A stretch of 64,000 nt of DNA from Cupriavidus malaysiensis (GTDB taxonomy: Bacteria; Pseudomonadota; Gammaproteobacteria; Burkholderiales; Burkholderiaceae). The stretch is taken from contig NZ_CP017755.1 of assembly GCF_001854325.1 (NCBI RefSeq), forward strand, positions 2,728,001 to 2,792,000. The letters are read 5' to 3'. Position numbers and translations under genes: made by a program. The notes under the pieces are model-generated. The model was not told where the DNA came from, ran no database searches, and was given only the letters and a program-made list of their open reading frames with translations. Below are positions 25,662 through 34,224 of this stretch, one piece after another (the first letter of the stretch is position 1; each line of letters starts with the position of its first letter).

Positions 25662-27946
25662 GCCGCGAGCTCCCCGACGGCCCCGACGGCCCCGACAACC
25701 CCGCGCGCCGGGCCCTGATGATCGCGGGCTCCCTGGTGGTCGGCTTCACCCTGCTGCCGGCGCGGCGCCCGCTCGCGCAGACGGTGCTGGCCGACGAGGG
25801 TGCCGCGGTCACGGTCGCCAGGCAGTTCGTCGCGCTGGCGGGCAGCCTGAAGACCAATCCCTATCTCGACGCCTGGATCCAGGTCGCCCCCGACAACCAG
25901 GTGACGGTCTACACCGGCAAGGTCGAGCTCGGCACCGGGGTGCGGACCGCCCTGTTGCAGGTCGCGGCCGAGGAGCTGCAGATCGAGCCCCGCCGCATCG
26001 TCTTCCTGACCGCCGACACGGCGCGCTCTCCCGATGAGGGCCTGACCGCCGGCAGCCATACCATGGCGGACAGCGGCAGCGCCTTGCTGAATGCCGCCGC
26101 CCAGGTGCGTGGCCTGCTGGCCGACGCCGCCGCGCGCCGGCTGCGCGTCGACCCGGCCAGCCTCACCCTGCGCGACGCCCGCATCGCGGCGCCGGACGGC
26201 CGCTCGCTGACGTTCGCCGAGCTGCTGCCGTACGTCAATCTCCACGTGCAGGCCAAGCCCGTCTCGCCGCTGCGCGATCCGGCGGCCTTCACCGTGATCG
26301 GCGCGTCGATGCGGCGTCTCGATATCCCCGCCAAGGTCTCGGGGGGACCGAGTTACGTACAGGACCTGCGCCTGCCCGACATGGTGCACGCGCGCGTCGT
26401 GCTGCCGCCCGCCTACGACGCGCCGCTGCTCGCGGTCGACGAGGCCGGCGCGCGCGCCACGCCAGGGTTCCTTGCCATCGTGCGCGACGGCAGCCTGCTG
26501 GCCGTGGTCGCGCAGAAGGAATGGCAGGCCGTGCTGGCGCAGCGCGCCTTGTCGGCCGGCTGCCGCTGGGGCAAGGGGCGCGCGCTGCCGGCGCCTGACG
26601 AAGTGGCCGCGCAGCTGCGGCAGATCGCCACCCAGCACCTGACCATCGCCGACGCCAAGGCGCCTATGCCGGCGGCCGCGCGCACGCTGGAAGCGGCCTA
26701 CAGCAAGCGCTACCTGATGCACGGCTCGATCGGCCCCTCCTGCGCCGTCGGCCGCATGGAGAACGGCCGGCTCACGGTCTGGACGCACTCGCAGGGGGTC
26801 TATCCGCTGCGCGACGGCCTGGCCGAGATGCTGTCGATGCCGAAGGAGAAGATCCGCTGCGTCCATGTCGAGGGCTCCGGCTGCTACGGTCACAACGGCG
26901 CCGACGACGCGGCGGCGCATGCCGCCCTGCTCGCGCGCGCCTTGCCGGGACGCGCGGTGCGCGTGCAATGGATGCGCGACCAGGAAAACCTGTGGGACCA
27001 CTACACGCCCGCCATGATCACGCAGGTCCGGGCCGGGCTGTCGGCCGACGGCACCATCGTCAGCTGGGACTATGCCTTGTGGAGCAGCTCGCACAACGAG
27101 CGCGTGGTCAACGCGGGCCGGCTGCTGCCGGCCACCCAGCTGGCCAAGCCGTTCACACCGGCGCCGTCGGTGCCGATGCTGCAGCCGGAGGGCGGCGGCG
27201 ACCGCAACGCGATTCCGCCGTACCGCCTGCCAGCCAGGCACATCGTCAATCACTTCTCGCCGACGATGCCGCTGCGCACCTCGGCCATGCGCTCGCTCGG
27301 CGCGCATCTCAACGTCTTCAGCATCGAGACCTTCATGGACGACCTCGCGCGCGCGGCCGGCATCGATCCGGTCGAATTCCGCGTGCGTCACATGGATGAC
27401 CCCCGCGCGCTCGAGGTGATCAGGCTGGCCGCGCGCGAGTCCGGCTGGCCGCGCAAGGCGAAGGCCGCGCGCGCGGGCAAGCGGGGCGTCGGCTTCGCCT
27501 TCGCGCGCTACAAGAACCTGATGGCCTATGTCGCCATGGCGGTGGAGGTCTCGGTCGAGCGCGACAGCGGCAGGGTGCGCCTCGAATCGGCGCAAGTCGC
27601 GGTTGACTGCGGCCAGGTCGTGAACCCCGACGGCGTGCGCAACCAGATCGAAGGCGGCATCCTGCAGGCCGCCAGCTGGACGCTCTACGAGCAGCTCCGC
27701 TTCGACCGCGACGGCATCCGCAGCGTCGACTGGAGCAGCTATCCGATCATGCGCTTCTCCACCGTGCCCGCGCAGATCAAGGTCCACCTGATCGACCGGC
27801 CCGGCGCCCCCTTCCTCGGCGTGGCGGAAGCCGCCATGGGGCCGACCGCCGCCGCCATCGGCAACGCCCTGCTGGATGCCACCGGCCTGCGCCTGCGCGA
27901 CCTGCCGCTGGGCGGCGAAGCGCTGCGCGCGCGGCTCGCCCCCTGA
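25658..27946 (+). CDS. Molybdopterin large subunit, isoquinoline 1-oxidoreductase (IorB)-like
   Basis: A 762-residue molybdenum subunit of the xanthine dehydrogenase family. A twin-arginine-like leader (ARRALMIAGSLVVGF, residues about 15-35) predicts Tat export. Typical pieces are VYTGKVELGTGVRTALLQV, VEGSGCYGHNGADDAAAHAALLARAL and the C-terminal glutamate region FLGVAEAAMGPTAAAIGNAL. IorB-type enzymes hydroxylate N-heteroaromatics or oxidise aldehydes with water as oxygen source and pass electrons to cytochrome c. The triheme cytochrome and [2Fe-2S] genes are directly upstream with overlaps. No XdhC-type maturation gene is in the window. Confidence 0.92.
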   Translation: MSRELPDGPDGPDNPARRALMIAGSLVVGFTLLPARRPLAQTVLADEGAAVTVARQFVALAGSLKTNPYLDAWIQVAPDNQVTVYTGKVELGTGVRTALLQVAAEELQIEPRRIVFLTADTARSPDEGLTAGSHTMADSGSALLNAAAQVRGLLADAAARRLRVDPASLTLRDARIAAPDGRSLTFAELLPYVNLHVQAKPVSPLRDPAAFTVIGASMRRLDIPAKVSGGPSYVQDLRLPDMVHARVVLPPAYDAPLLAVDEAGARATPGFLAIVRDGSLLAVVAQKEWQAVLAQRALSAGCRWGKGRALPAPDEVAAQLRQIATQHLTIADAKAPMPAAARTLEAAYSKRYLMHGSIGPSCAVGRMENGRLTVWTHSQGVYPLRDGLAEMLSMPKEKIRCVHVEGSGCYGHNGADDAAAHAALLARALPGRAVRVQWMRDQENLWDHYTPAMITQVRAGLSADGTIVSWDYALWSSSHNERVVNAGRLLPATQLAKPFTPAPSVPMLQPEGGGDRNAIPPYRLPARHIVNHFSPTMPLRTSAMRSLGAHLNVFSIETFMDDLARAAGIDPVEFRVRHMDDPRALEVIRLAARESGWPRKAKAARAGKRGVGFAFARYKNLMAYVAMAVEVSVERDSGRVRLESAQVAVDCGQVVNPDGVRNQIEGGILQAASWTLYEQLRFDRDGIRSVDWSSYPIMRFSTVPAQIKVHLIDRPGAPFLGVAEAAMGPTAAAIGNALLDATGLRLRDLPLGGEALRARLAP

Positions 27947-28102
27947 GCCCGCCACCGCCGCGGCAGCAATGCCGCGGCGCCGGCCGGTGGTTCCCGGCTG
28001 CCGGCTGCCCGCCATCGACTGCCGCGCCGCCGGTGCGCCTCGCACTTCATTTATCACTCGAAAAACAGCGATTCATCAGGGTAACTACTGCCTGAATCGT
28101 TC

Positions 28103-28131
28103 TTGGTCGCCTGTCACCTCCAACCTATAAT
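28103..28131 (+). promoter_or_regulatory. Promoter of the VOC-monooxygenase-symporter operon
   Basis: TTGGTC (28103-28108), a 17-base spacer and a perfect TATAAT (28126-28131). The 35-bp near-palindrome starts inside the -10 box and covers the start point, as expected for a repressed promoter. Confidence 0.75.
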
Positions 28132-28163
28132 TTATCAACCGATCACTGATCGACTGATAAATT
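28129..28163. promoter_or_regulatory. 35-bp near-palindromic operator (probable TetR site)
   Basis: Outer arms AATTTATCA (28129-28137) and TGATAAATT (28155-28163) are perfect inverted repeats. Inside, CGATCA-C-TGATCG (28140-28152) is a perfect palindrome with the same centre, 28146. A 16-base half-site, TTTATCGGTCGATCGG, at 31970-31985 before tetR matches one arm read on the opposite strand at 14 of 16 positions. TetR-family dimers bind such elements, so the TetR protein at 32040 is the likely ligand-responsive repressor. Confidence 0.75.
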
Positions 28164-28175
28164 AAGGAGAGAGCG

Positions 28176-28670
28176 ATGGCACTGGCCAGGCTTGCACACT
28201 ATTCCATCCGTACCACCGACCTGGAGCGCTCATGCGCGTTCTATGAGCGTGTCCTGGGCTTCCGGCGCGGCTTCCGGCCGGCCTTCGACTTCCCGGGCGC
28301 CTGGCTCTACCTGGGCGACGACGAAAGCGGCTTCGGCACCGTGCACATCATCGGCGTCGATCCGGACAGTCCCGCCGGCCTGTCCGCCTACCTGGGCGAC
28401 CGCACCCTGCCCGCGTCCGGCACCGGCACGCTCGACCACATCGCCTTCCTCGCCACCGGTGTCCGGCAGATGTGGGCCACCCTGCGCGCCGCGGGAATTC
28501 CCTGGCGCGATCGCACGGTTCCCGGCCTGGGCCTGCACCAGGTCTTCATCGAGGATCCGTCCGGCGTCACGATCGAACTCAACTACCCCGCGGCGGAAGT
28601 CGCCGGCCTCGACATCGCCGGCCTTGCGCAGCCCGACGGCACCCATGCCCTGACTGGAGAACTGGAATGA
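28176..28670 (+). CDS. VOC-family (extradiol-dioxygenase-fold) protein
   Basis: A 164-residue VOC protein. Putative metal ligands are visible: His in LAHYSIRTTDLERSCAFYE, His in TLDHIAFLA and Glu in VTIELNY, in the usual order for a two-module enzyme. The fold includes ring-cleaving dioxygenases, glyoxalases and lyases. It is the first gene of the TetR-controlled operon and overlaps the next gene, a ring-hydroxylating flavoprotein, by four bases, so cleavage or rearrangement of the hydroxylated product is plausible. AAGGAGAGAG precedes the ATG. Confidence 0.86.
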   Translation: MALARLAHYSIRTTDLERSCAFYERVLGFRRGFRPAFDFPGAWLYLGDDESGFGTVHIIGVDPDSPAGLSAYLGDRTLPASGTGTLDHIAFLATGVRQMWATLRAAGIPWRDRTVPGLGLHQVFIEDPSGVTIELNYPAAEVAGLDIAGLAQPDGTHALTGELE

Positions 28671-29890
28671 CTACCACACGGCTCACCAAGCCGAAGGCGA
28701 TCGTCGTAGGCGGCTCGCTCGGCGGCCTGCTTGCCGCCAACATGCTGATGCGCGACGGCTGGGACGTCGAGATCTTCGAGCGCACGCCCGAAGCCCTGGT
28801 CGGACGCGGCGCCGGCATCGTCACGCATCCGGAGCTGTTCGAGGCGCTCGCCGCCGCCGGCGTGGCGGTCGACGACAGCATCGGCGTGCACGTGGACAGG
28901 CGCATCACGCTGTCGCGCGAGGGCAAGGTCTTGTCGGAACGCGCCATGCCGCAGACGCTGACCGCCTGGGGCAAGATCTACGAGGTCCTGAACCACGCCT
29001 TTACGGGCACTTACCGCACCGGCGCCACCGTGGTATCGGCCGATACGCATGGCGACCATGCCGTGGTGACGCTGCAGGACGGCTCGGCGCACCGCGCCGA
29101 CCTCGTGGTCGCCGCCGACGGCTTCCGCTCGGGGCTGCGCGAGCAATGGCTGCCGGCGGCCGGGCTCGAGTACGCCGGCTACATCGCCTGGCGCGGCCTG
29201 GTCGACGAGGCGCAGCTCTCGGCCGGCACCCGCGCGGACATCTTCGAGCAGTTCGCCTTCTGCCTGCCGCCGCACGAGCAGATCCTCGGCTATCCCGTGG
29301 CCGGCGCCGCCAACAGCACCGCGCCGGGCCAGCGCCGCTACAACTTCGTGTGGTACCGCGCCACGCGCGAGGACGACGAGCTTCCCGACCTGCTGACCGA
29401 CGCCAGCGGCAAGTGCTGGCGCAACGGCATCCCGCCCGCGCTGATCCGCCCTGGCGTGCTTGCCGACATGGAGAGCGCGGCCACCGAGCTGCTGGCGCCG
29501 CAGTTTGCCGAGGTGGTCGCCAAGACCGCCCAGCCGCTGTTCCAGCCGATCTTCGACCTGACGGTGCCGCGCATGGCGTTCGGCTGCATCGCCCTGCTCG
29601 GCGACGCCGCCTTCGTCGCGCGCCCGCACTGCGGCATGGGTGTCACCAAGGCCGCCGGCGACGCCATGGCGCTGGTGCGCGCGCTCGGCAGCGGTGCGCC
29701 GGTGGCGGACGCGCTCGCGGCCTACAGCAGCGAGCGTGTGCAGATCGGCCACGCGATCGTCGAACATGCGCGCCATCTCGGCGCCTACATGCAGGCGCAA
29801 CTGAAGAGCGACGAGGAGCGCGCGATGGCCGAGCGCTACCGCACGCCCGAGGCGGTCATGCGCGAGACCGCGGTGTCCCGGCGCTTCTGA
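28667..29890 (+). CDS. FAD-dependent aromatic monooxygenase, second copy
   Basis: A 407-residue group A flavin monooxygenase. The FAD loop is VVGGSLGGLLAANML, the DG motif LVVAADGFRSGLR and the GD motif IALLGDAAFVARPHCGMG. It shares architecture and short stretches (GGSLGGL, YAGY-AWRGLV, YNFVWYR) with the monooxygenase at 19737-20939, so the two are paralogues of the dihydroxypyridine-hydroxylase-like group. Probable role: NAD(P)H-dependent ring hydroxylation, followed by the VOC enzyme. It overlaps the VOC gene by four bases; DUF485 follows after 29 bases. Confidence 0.9.
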   Translation: MTTTRLTKPKAIVVGGSLGGLLAANMLMRDGWDVEIFERTPEALVGRGAGIVTHPELFEALAAAGVAVDDSIGVHVDRRITLSREGKVLSERAMPQTLTAWGKIYEVLNHAFTGTYRTGATVVSADTHGDHAVVTLQDGSAHRADLVVAADGFRSGLREQWLPAAGLEYAGYIAWRGLVDEAQLSAGTRADIFEQFAFCLPPHEQILGYPVAGAANSTAPGQRRYNFVWYRATREDDELPDLLTDASGKCWRNGIPPALIRPGVLADMESAATELLAPQFAEVVAKTAQPLFQPIFDLTVPRMAFGCIALLGDAAFVARPHCGMGVTKAAGDAMALVRALGSGAPVADALAAYSSERVQIGHAIVEHARHLGAYMQAQLKSDEERAMAERYRTPEAVMRETAVSRRF

Positions 29891-29919
29891 GCCCCCTGCC
29901 ATTGATCGGAGACCCTGCC

Positions 29920-30279
29920 ATGCCCCAAGCCGCCCCCTACCCCTCCCATGCGGACGCCACCGAGCGCGATGCACCGGTGGTCCCCCACCCCATCCTCGGC
30001 CGCCCGGACTTCGCCCGCCTGCAACGCATGCGCCGCCGCTTCGCCTGGACGCTGACGGCGGCCATGCTGATGGCCTATTTCGGCTTCATCCTCACGCTGG
30101 CCTTCCGGCCGGCCCTGCTGGCCGTGCCGCTGGTTGCCGGCCGGCCCATGACCGTCGGCATCCCCATCGGCTTCGGCATGTTCGCCTTCACCTTCGCGCT
30201 GGTCGCGCTCTACGTCCATCGCAGCAATACCGTCTACGACCGGCTGATCGCCGGCATCCGCCAAGGAGAACTGCAATGA
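29920..30279 (+). CDS. DUF485 membrane protein
   Basis: A 119-residue protein with two hydrophobic helices (about residues 43-63 and 80-102) and the DUF485 pattern: a basic segment [12 protein letters not shown] before helix 1 and [12 protein letters not shown] after helix 2. DUF485 proteins are usually encoded directly before ActP-type sodium/solute symporters and are thought to be accessory subunits. The same order is seen here, and its stop overlaps the ATG of the symporter signal peptide by four bases. Confidence 0.9.
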   Translation: MPQAAPYPSHADATERDAPVVPHPILGRPDFARLQRMRRRFAWTLTAAMLMAYFGFILTLAFRPALLAVPLVAGRPMTVGIPIGFGMFAFTFALVALYVHRSNTVYDRLIAGIRQGELQ

Positions 30280-30359
30280 AGCGCCTGCTGAGCCTGGTCT
30301 TCGCGCTGGCCGCGGCCGCTCCGGCCCTGGCCGCCCCCCCCCGGTCGGGCAGGGAATGA
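30276..30359 (+). CDS. Detached signal peptide of the ActP-like symporter (frameshift)
   Basis: A 27-residue frame starting [20 protein letters not shown], a clear Sec signal peptide like that of ActP. A preceding CAAGGAGA ribosome site supports its translation. It runs into a tract of nine C (30334-30342) and then stops at TGA 30357-30359, which overlaps the ATG of the permease frame. One extra C, or two fewer, would join it in frame to the permease. The intended product is therefore probably a single protein. Confidence 0.7.
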   Translation: MKRLLSLVFALAAAAPALAAPPRSGRE

Positions 30360-31918
30360 ACCTGACCGCGATCGGCATGTTCCTGGTGTTCGTCGCGGCC
30401 ACCCTGGTGGTGACGCGATGGGCCGCCCGCCGCAACCACAGCGTGGCCGACCACTACGCGGCCGGCGGCAGGATCACCGCGCTGCAGAACGGCTGGGCGA
30501 TCGCCGGCGACTATATGTCCGCCGCCTCGCTGCTCGGCATCTCGGCGCTGGTGTTCACCAGCGGCTACGATGGCCTGATCTACTCGATCGGCTTCCTGGC
30601 CAGCTGGCCGATCATCCTGTTCCTGATCGCCGAGCCGCTGCGCAACCTCGGGCGCTACACCCTGGCCGACGTGTTGTCCTACCGGCTGCGGCAGCGCCCG
30701 ATCCGCGCCTTCTCCGCCACCAGCTCGATCGTGATCGTGCTGCTGTACCTGGTTTCGCAGATGGTCGGCGCGGGCAAGCTGGTGGAACTGCTGTTCGGCT
30801 TCAGCTATACCTCGGCGGTGGTCCTGGTCGGCGTGTTGATGGTGGTCTACGTGTTCTTCGGCGGCATGCTCGCCACGACCTGGATCCAGATCATCAAGGC
30901 GGCCCTGCTGCTGGCCGGCTGCGCCTTCATGGCCTTCATGGTGATGAGCCGCTTCGGCTTCAGCCTGGACCGCCTGTTCGAGCAGGCCATCGCAACGCAC
31001 GGCAAGCACGCCGCCATCATGCGCCCTGGCGGCCTGGTCTCGGACCCGGTCTCGGCCATCTCGCTCGGCCTCGCCCTGATCTTCGGCACCGCCGGCCTGC
31101 CGCACATCCTGATGCGCTTCTTCACCGTGAGCAACGTCAAGGCCGCGCGCAAGAGCGTGCTCTATGCCACCGGCATCGTCGGCATCGGCTATGCGCTGAT
31201 CATCGTGATCGGCTTCGGCACCATCGCCCTGGTGGCCGGCGATCCGCTGTACCACAACGGCTCGGGCGCGGTGATCGGCGGCGTCAACATGGTGGCGGTA
31301 CACCTGGCCCATGCGGTCGGCGGCAACCTGTTCCTCGGCTTCATCTGCGCGGTGGCCTTCTCCACCATCCTGGCCGTGGTCGCCGGGCTCACGCTGGCCG
31401 GCTCCTCCGCCATCTCGCACGACCTCTATGCGACCGTCGTGCGCCGCGGCCAGGCCACCGACCACGAGGAAATGCGCGTCTCGCGCGCCACCACGCTCGT
31501 GCTGGGCGTGCTGTCCATCCTGCTCGGCATCCTGTTCGAGAAGCAGACCATCGCCTTCATCGTCAGCCTGACCTTCTCGATCGCCGCCAGCTCGAATTTC
31601 CCCGTGCTGCTGCTGTCGATCTACTGGCGCGGCCTGACCACGCGCGGCGCGGTCATCGGCGGTACCCTGGGACTGCTCACCGCAGTGGTGCTCACGATCC
31701 TGAGCCCGACGGTGTGGGTACAGGTGCTGGGACATGCCACGGCGATCTACCCGTACGAGTATCCGGCGCTGTTCTCCATGCTGGTGGCCTTCGCCGGCAT
31801 CTACGTCTTCTCGGTGACCGACCGCTCCGCGCGCGGCGCCTGGGAGCGCTCGGCCTACGCCAACCAGCAGGTCGCCAGCGAGCTCGGCATCGCCGGCAGC
31901 GGGAAAGCCGGCGGATGA
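30356..31918 (+). CDS. actP: ActP-like sodium:solute (monocarboxylate) symporter
   Basis: A 520-residue SSS-family permease with about 13 helices. Seen are [66 protein letters not shown] (quoted here in family terms) and [24 protein letters not shown], all strongly ActP-like. ActP imports acetate and other short carboxylates. The ATG at 30356 has its purine-rich stretch immediately adjacent, a poor ribosome-site spacing, and ActP proteins normally begin with the signal peptide encoded just upstream in another frame. A frameshift at the C9 tract explains both facts. Here it may carry an acidic substrate of the TetR-controlled pathway. Confidence 0.88.
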   Translation: MNLTAIGMFLVFVAATLVVTRWAARRNHSVADHYAAGGRITALQNGWAIAGDYMSAASLLGISALVFTSGYDGLIYSIGFLASWPIILFLIAEPLRNLGRYTLADVLSYRLRQRPIRAFSATSSIVIVLLYLVSQMVGAGKLVELLFGFSYTSAVVLVGVLMVVYVFFGGMLATTWIQIIKAALLLAGCAFMAFMVMSRFGFSLDRLFEQAIATHGKHAAIMRPGGLVSDPVSAISLGLALIFGTAGLPHILMRFFTVSNVKAARKSVLYATGIVGIGYALIIVIGFGTIALVAGDPLYHNGSGAVIGGVNMVAVHLAHAVGGNLFLGFICAVAFSTILAVVAGLTLAGSSAISHDLYATVVRRGQATDHEEMRVSRATTLVLGVLSILLGILFEKQTIAFIVSLTFSIAASSNFPVLLLSIYWRGLTTRGAVIGGTLGLLTAVVLTILSPTVWVQVLGHATAIYPYEYPALFSMLVAFAGIYVFSVTDRSARGAWERSAYANQQVASELGIAGSGKAGG

Positions 31919-31969
31919 ACGCGGCGCCCGCCTGCGCGCCGACGCGGCGCAGGCGGGCCCGGGCCGTTG

Positions 31970-31985
31970 TTTATCGGTCGATCGG
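31970..31985. promoter_or_regulatory. Half-operator upstream of tetR
   Basis: TTTATCGGTCGATCGG resembles one arm of the 35-bp palindrome at 28129-28163 (14 of 16 positions against its reverse complement). It lies 55 bases before the tetR ATG, suggesting autoregulation. Confidence 0.55.
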
Positions 31986-32039
31986 CGGCTTGGTAGAATC
32001 CCCGGACATCACCCGCACCCGATCGTCAGAGGGCATCCC

Positions 32040-32717
32040 ATGGAAGCAGGCAGCGCAGCGGACAGCGACGACAACAGGATCACCCGCAGGCTCCTGCCGG
32101 AGGAGCGGGAACAGCAGATCGTCGACAAGGCCATCGAGCACTTCACCCGCAACGGCTTCGGCGGCAGCACCCGCGAGCTGGCCCGCCAGATCGGGGTCAC
32201 GCAACCCTTGCTCTATCGCTATTTCGACAGCAAGGAGGCGCTGATCGAGCGCGTCTACAACGAGGTGTTCAAGTGGCGCCCGGAATGGGAGCGGCAGATC
32301 GCCGACCGCTCCATTCCGCTGGCCGAGCGGCTGTACGTCTTCTATCTCGACTATGCCTCGGTGATCCTGCGCGAGGAATGGATCCGCCTGTTCATCTTCG
32401 CCGGCCTGACCCACGAGGGCATCAACAACAAGTACCTGAGCAAGCTGCGCAGCAAGGTCTTCCTGCCGGTGCTGGCCGAAGTGCGCGAGGCCTTCGGCAT
32501 CGCCCCGCCCCGCCATGCCGCCGACACCGAGGCCGAGATCGAGATGATCTGGGGCCTGCATGCCGGCATCTTCTACCTGGGCGTACGCAAATGGATCTAC
32601 GGGCTGAAGGTGCCGGGCGACATGGCAGCGGTGATCCGCCAGAAGGTCGACGTCTTCCTGCACGGCGCGCCGGCGGCGATGCGCAAGCTGCGCGACGGCG
32701 GGCGTACCGCGCCATAG
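32040..32717 (+). CDS. TetR-family transcriptional regulator
   Basis: A 225-residue regulator. The N-terminal helix-turn-helix lies at residues about 24-70 (IVDKAIEHFTRNGFGGSTRELARQIGVTQPLLYRYFDSKEALI in outline). The C-terminal half is an all-helical ligand domain rich in aromatic residues. It follows the symporter by 121 bases in the same direction, and operator-like elements precede both it and the VOC operon. It is the probable repressor of the catabolic genes, released by an intermediate. Confidence 0.92.
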   Translation: MEAGSAADSDDNRITRRLLPEEREQQIVDKAIEHFTRNGFGGSTRELARQIGVTQPLLYRYFDSKEALIERVYNEVFKWRPEWERQIADRSIPLAERLYVFYLDYASVILREEWIRLFIFAGLTHEGINNKYLSKLRSKVFLPVLAEVREAFGIAPPRHAADTEAEIEMIWGLHAGIFYLGVRKWIYGLKVPGDMAAVIRQKVDVFLHGAPAAMRKLRDGGRTAP

Positions 32718-32862
32718 CGGCGCGACCGGATCGTCCGCCCCGGCCCGCGCGCAACGGCATGGCGCGCCGGCTCGATGCCGGGCGGTGAAGATCGGCGTTG
32801 CGAGCAGTACAACGCAGCTTTCGGCCTGACCCCGCTTATCGCCGTCGCGCGCGGGGCGCATC

Positions 32863-33564
32863 ATGGCTCCATCACCTGGAGAACCAGCCATGACGGCCGG
32901 GATCGTGCTGCCGCTGCGCCATCCGCTGCATACGGCGAAGGCCGCCGCCTCGGTCGACGTCGTCAGCGGGGGGCGCTTCGTGCTGGGCGCGGCCTCGGGC
33001 GACCGCCCCGCCGAGTATCCCGCCTTCCATCTCTCGCACGAAGCGCGCGGCGCGGCCTACCGGGAAGATATCGAAGTGATCCGGCGCAGCACCGCGGAAG
33101 ACTTCCCGCGGCTGTCCGGCAGCTTCGGCACCCTGGACGGCCTCGACCTGCTGCCCAAGGCGAGCGGACGCTACCTGCCCATGCTGGCGGTCGGCAGCGC
33201 GCAGCAGACGCTGCAGTGGATCGCGCGCAATCTCGACGGCTGGGTCACCTATTTCCGCCCCATCGAAGCCCAGAAGCCGAGGATCGACATGTGGCGCAGC
33301 GCGGTCGAGACCCAGGCCCACGGGGCCTTCCGTCCCTTCGCCACGTCCATGTTCATCGACCTGGCCGACGACCCGGACGCCGCGCCGTCGCCGATCTTCC
33401 TCGGCTATCGGCTCGGCCGCCACCGCCTGCTGGAAGAGCTCGACGCCCTGGCCAGGCATGGCGCGAACCACGTGGCTTTCAACCTGCGCCACAGCACGCG
33501 GCCGGCCGGGGAGGTCCTGGAGGAACTGGCCGAGTTCGTGCTTCCGCGCTATCCCAGCGCTTGA
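32863..33564 (+). pseudogene. N-terminally truncated luciferase-like (LLM) oxidoreductase
   Basis: A frame of 233 residues matching the middle and end of LLM-class flavin oxidoreductases: IVLPLRHPLHTAKAAASVDVVSGGRFVLGAASGDRP (in outline), then NHVAFNLRHSTRP near the end. Family members are about 300-350 residues and begin with a flavin-barrel part that precedes the IVLPLRHP strand. That part is missing, and the sequence between tetR and this gene does not encode it in any frame I can see. ATG codons exist at 32863 and 32890. Without the first strands it is unlikely to be active, so I treat it as a broken gene. Confidence 0.6.
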
Positions 33565-33609
33565 ATGGATGGCAGCGCGGCAGCCGCCGGCGCAAGCCGG
33601 CAGTCGGTC

Positions 33610-33912
33610 TCAGACAAAGCGTGGGATAGGCCCGCGTTGCGGTGTCTGGTTCGGCAGATCGACTTCCTGCCGGTCGATGTAGCACCATCCCCAGCCCTCC
33701 GGGGGATCGTAGCCCTCGATGATGGCGTGCCCGGTCGCTTCGAAATGCGCGCGGGCATGCTTGTGCGGCGAGCTGTCGCAGCAGCCGACGTGGCCGCAGG
33801 TCCGGCACAGGCGGAGGTGCACCCACGCGCTGCCGATCCTCAGGCATTCTTCGCACCCCCGTGCGCTGGGTACGACATCGAGTATCCCGTCGGTGTGCTG
33901 GCATGAGTTCAT
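33610..33912 (-). CDS. UBP-type zinc-finger protein
   Basis: A 100-residue protein consisting almost wholly of a ZnF-UBP domain: CEECLRIGSAWVHLRLCRTCGHVGCCDSS, then HKHARAHFEATGHAI (in outline). Cys/His positions fit three zinc sites, and GWGWCYIDRQEVDL ends the domain. In bacteria this domain is commonly next to, or fused with, a thioredoxin-reductase-like flavoprotein. Exactly such a remnant overlaps its start by four bases. The function of the bacterial domain is not settled. Confidence 0.87.
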   Translation of the reverse strand: MNSCQHTDGILDVVPSARGCEECLRIGSAWVHLRLCRTCGHVGCCDSSPHKHARAHFEATGHAIIEGYDPPEGWGWCYIDRQEVDLPNQTPQRGPIPRFV

Positions 33913-34166
33913 GCTGACTCCTTGTTCAGGCTGCTGAGGTAAGCGTGGATCTGGGCGATGGCCGCCGCCCCGTCGCCGACCGCCGCCGCGACGCGCTTGG
34001 TCGAGCCGGCGCGGACGTCACCGATGGCGAAGACCCCGGGCATGCCGGTCTCGAGCCTGGACGGCCGCCAGGACGGGGAACATCTGGTGCCTGCGCCCCC
34101 GGCGTCATCTGCGTGCGGCTGGGTCATGGACCTGCTCCCATGGTCAACGGCGCCCGGCGGGCGCAT
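33909..34166 (-). pseudogene. C-terminal remnant of a thioredoxin reductase-like flavoprotein
   Basis: The frame encodes about 50 residues typical of the end of a pyridine nucleotide-disulfide oxidoreductase: LETGMPGVFAIGDVRAG, then STKRVAAAVGDGAAAIAQIHAYL. The preceding 30 residues are not family-like and no FAD or NADPH domain is found upstream. The intact protein would be over 300 residues, so this is a relic. It ends on the start of the zinc-finger gene, preserving the ancestral order. Confidence 0.75.
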
Positions 34167-34224
34167 CGTCCAGCGCAGCCGCCGCCGTGGAATCCCCGGG
34201 CGGTTGGCATGCTGCGGCTCCGCG

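Noticed and set aside
25466..28057. 863-codon open frame antisense to the molybdenum enzyme genes
   Set aside because: It mirrors three well-supported genes and has the amino-acid bias of a shadow frame.
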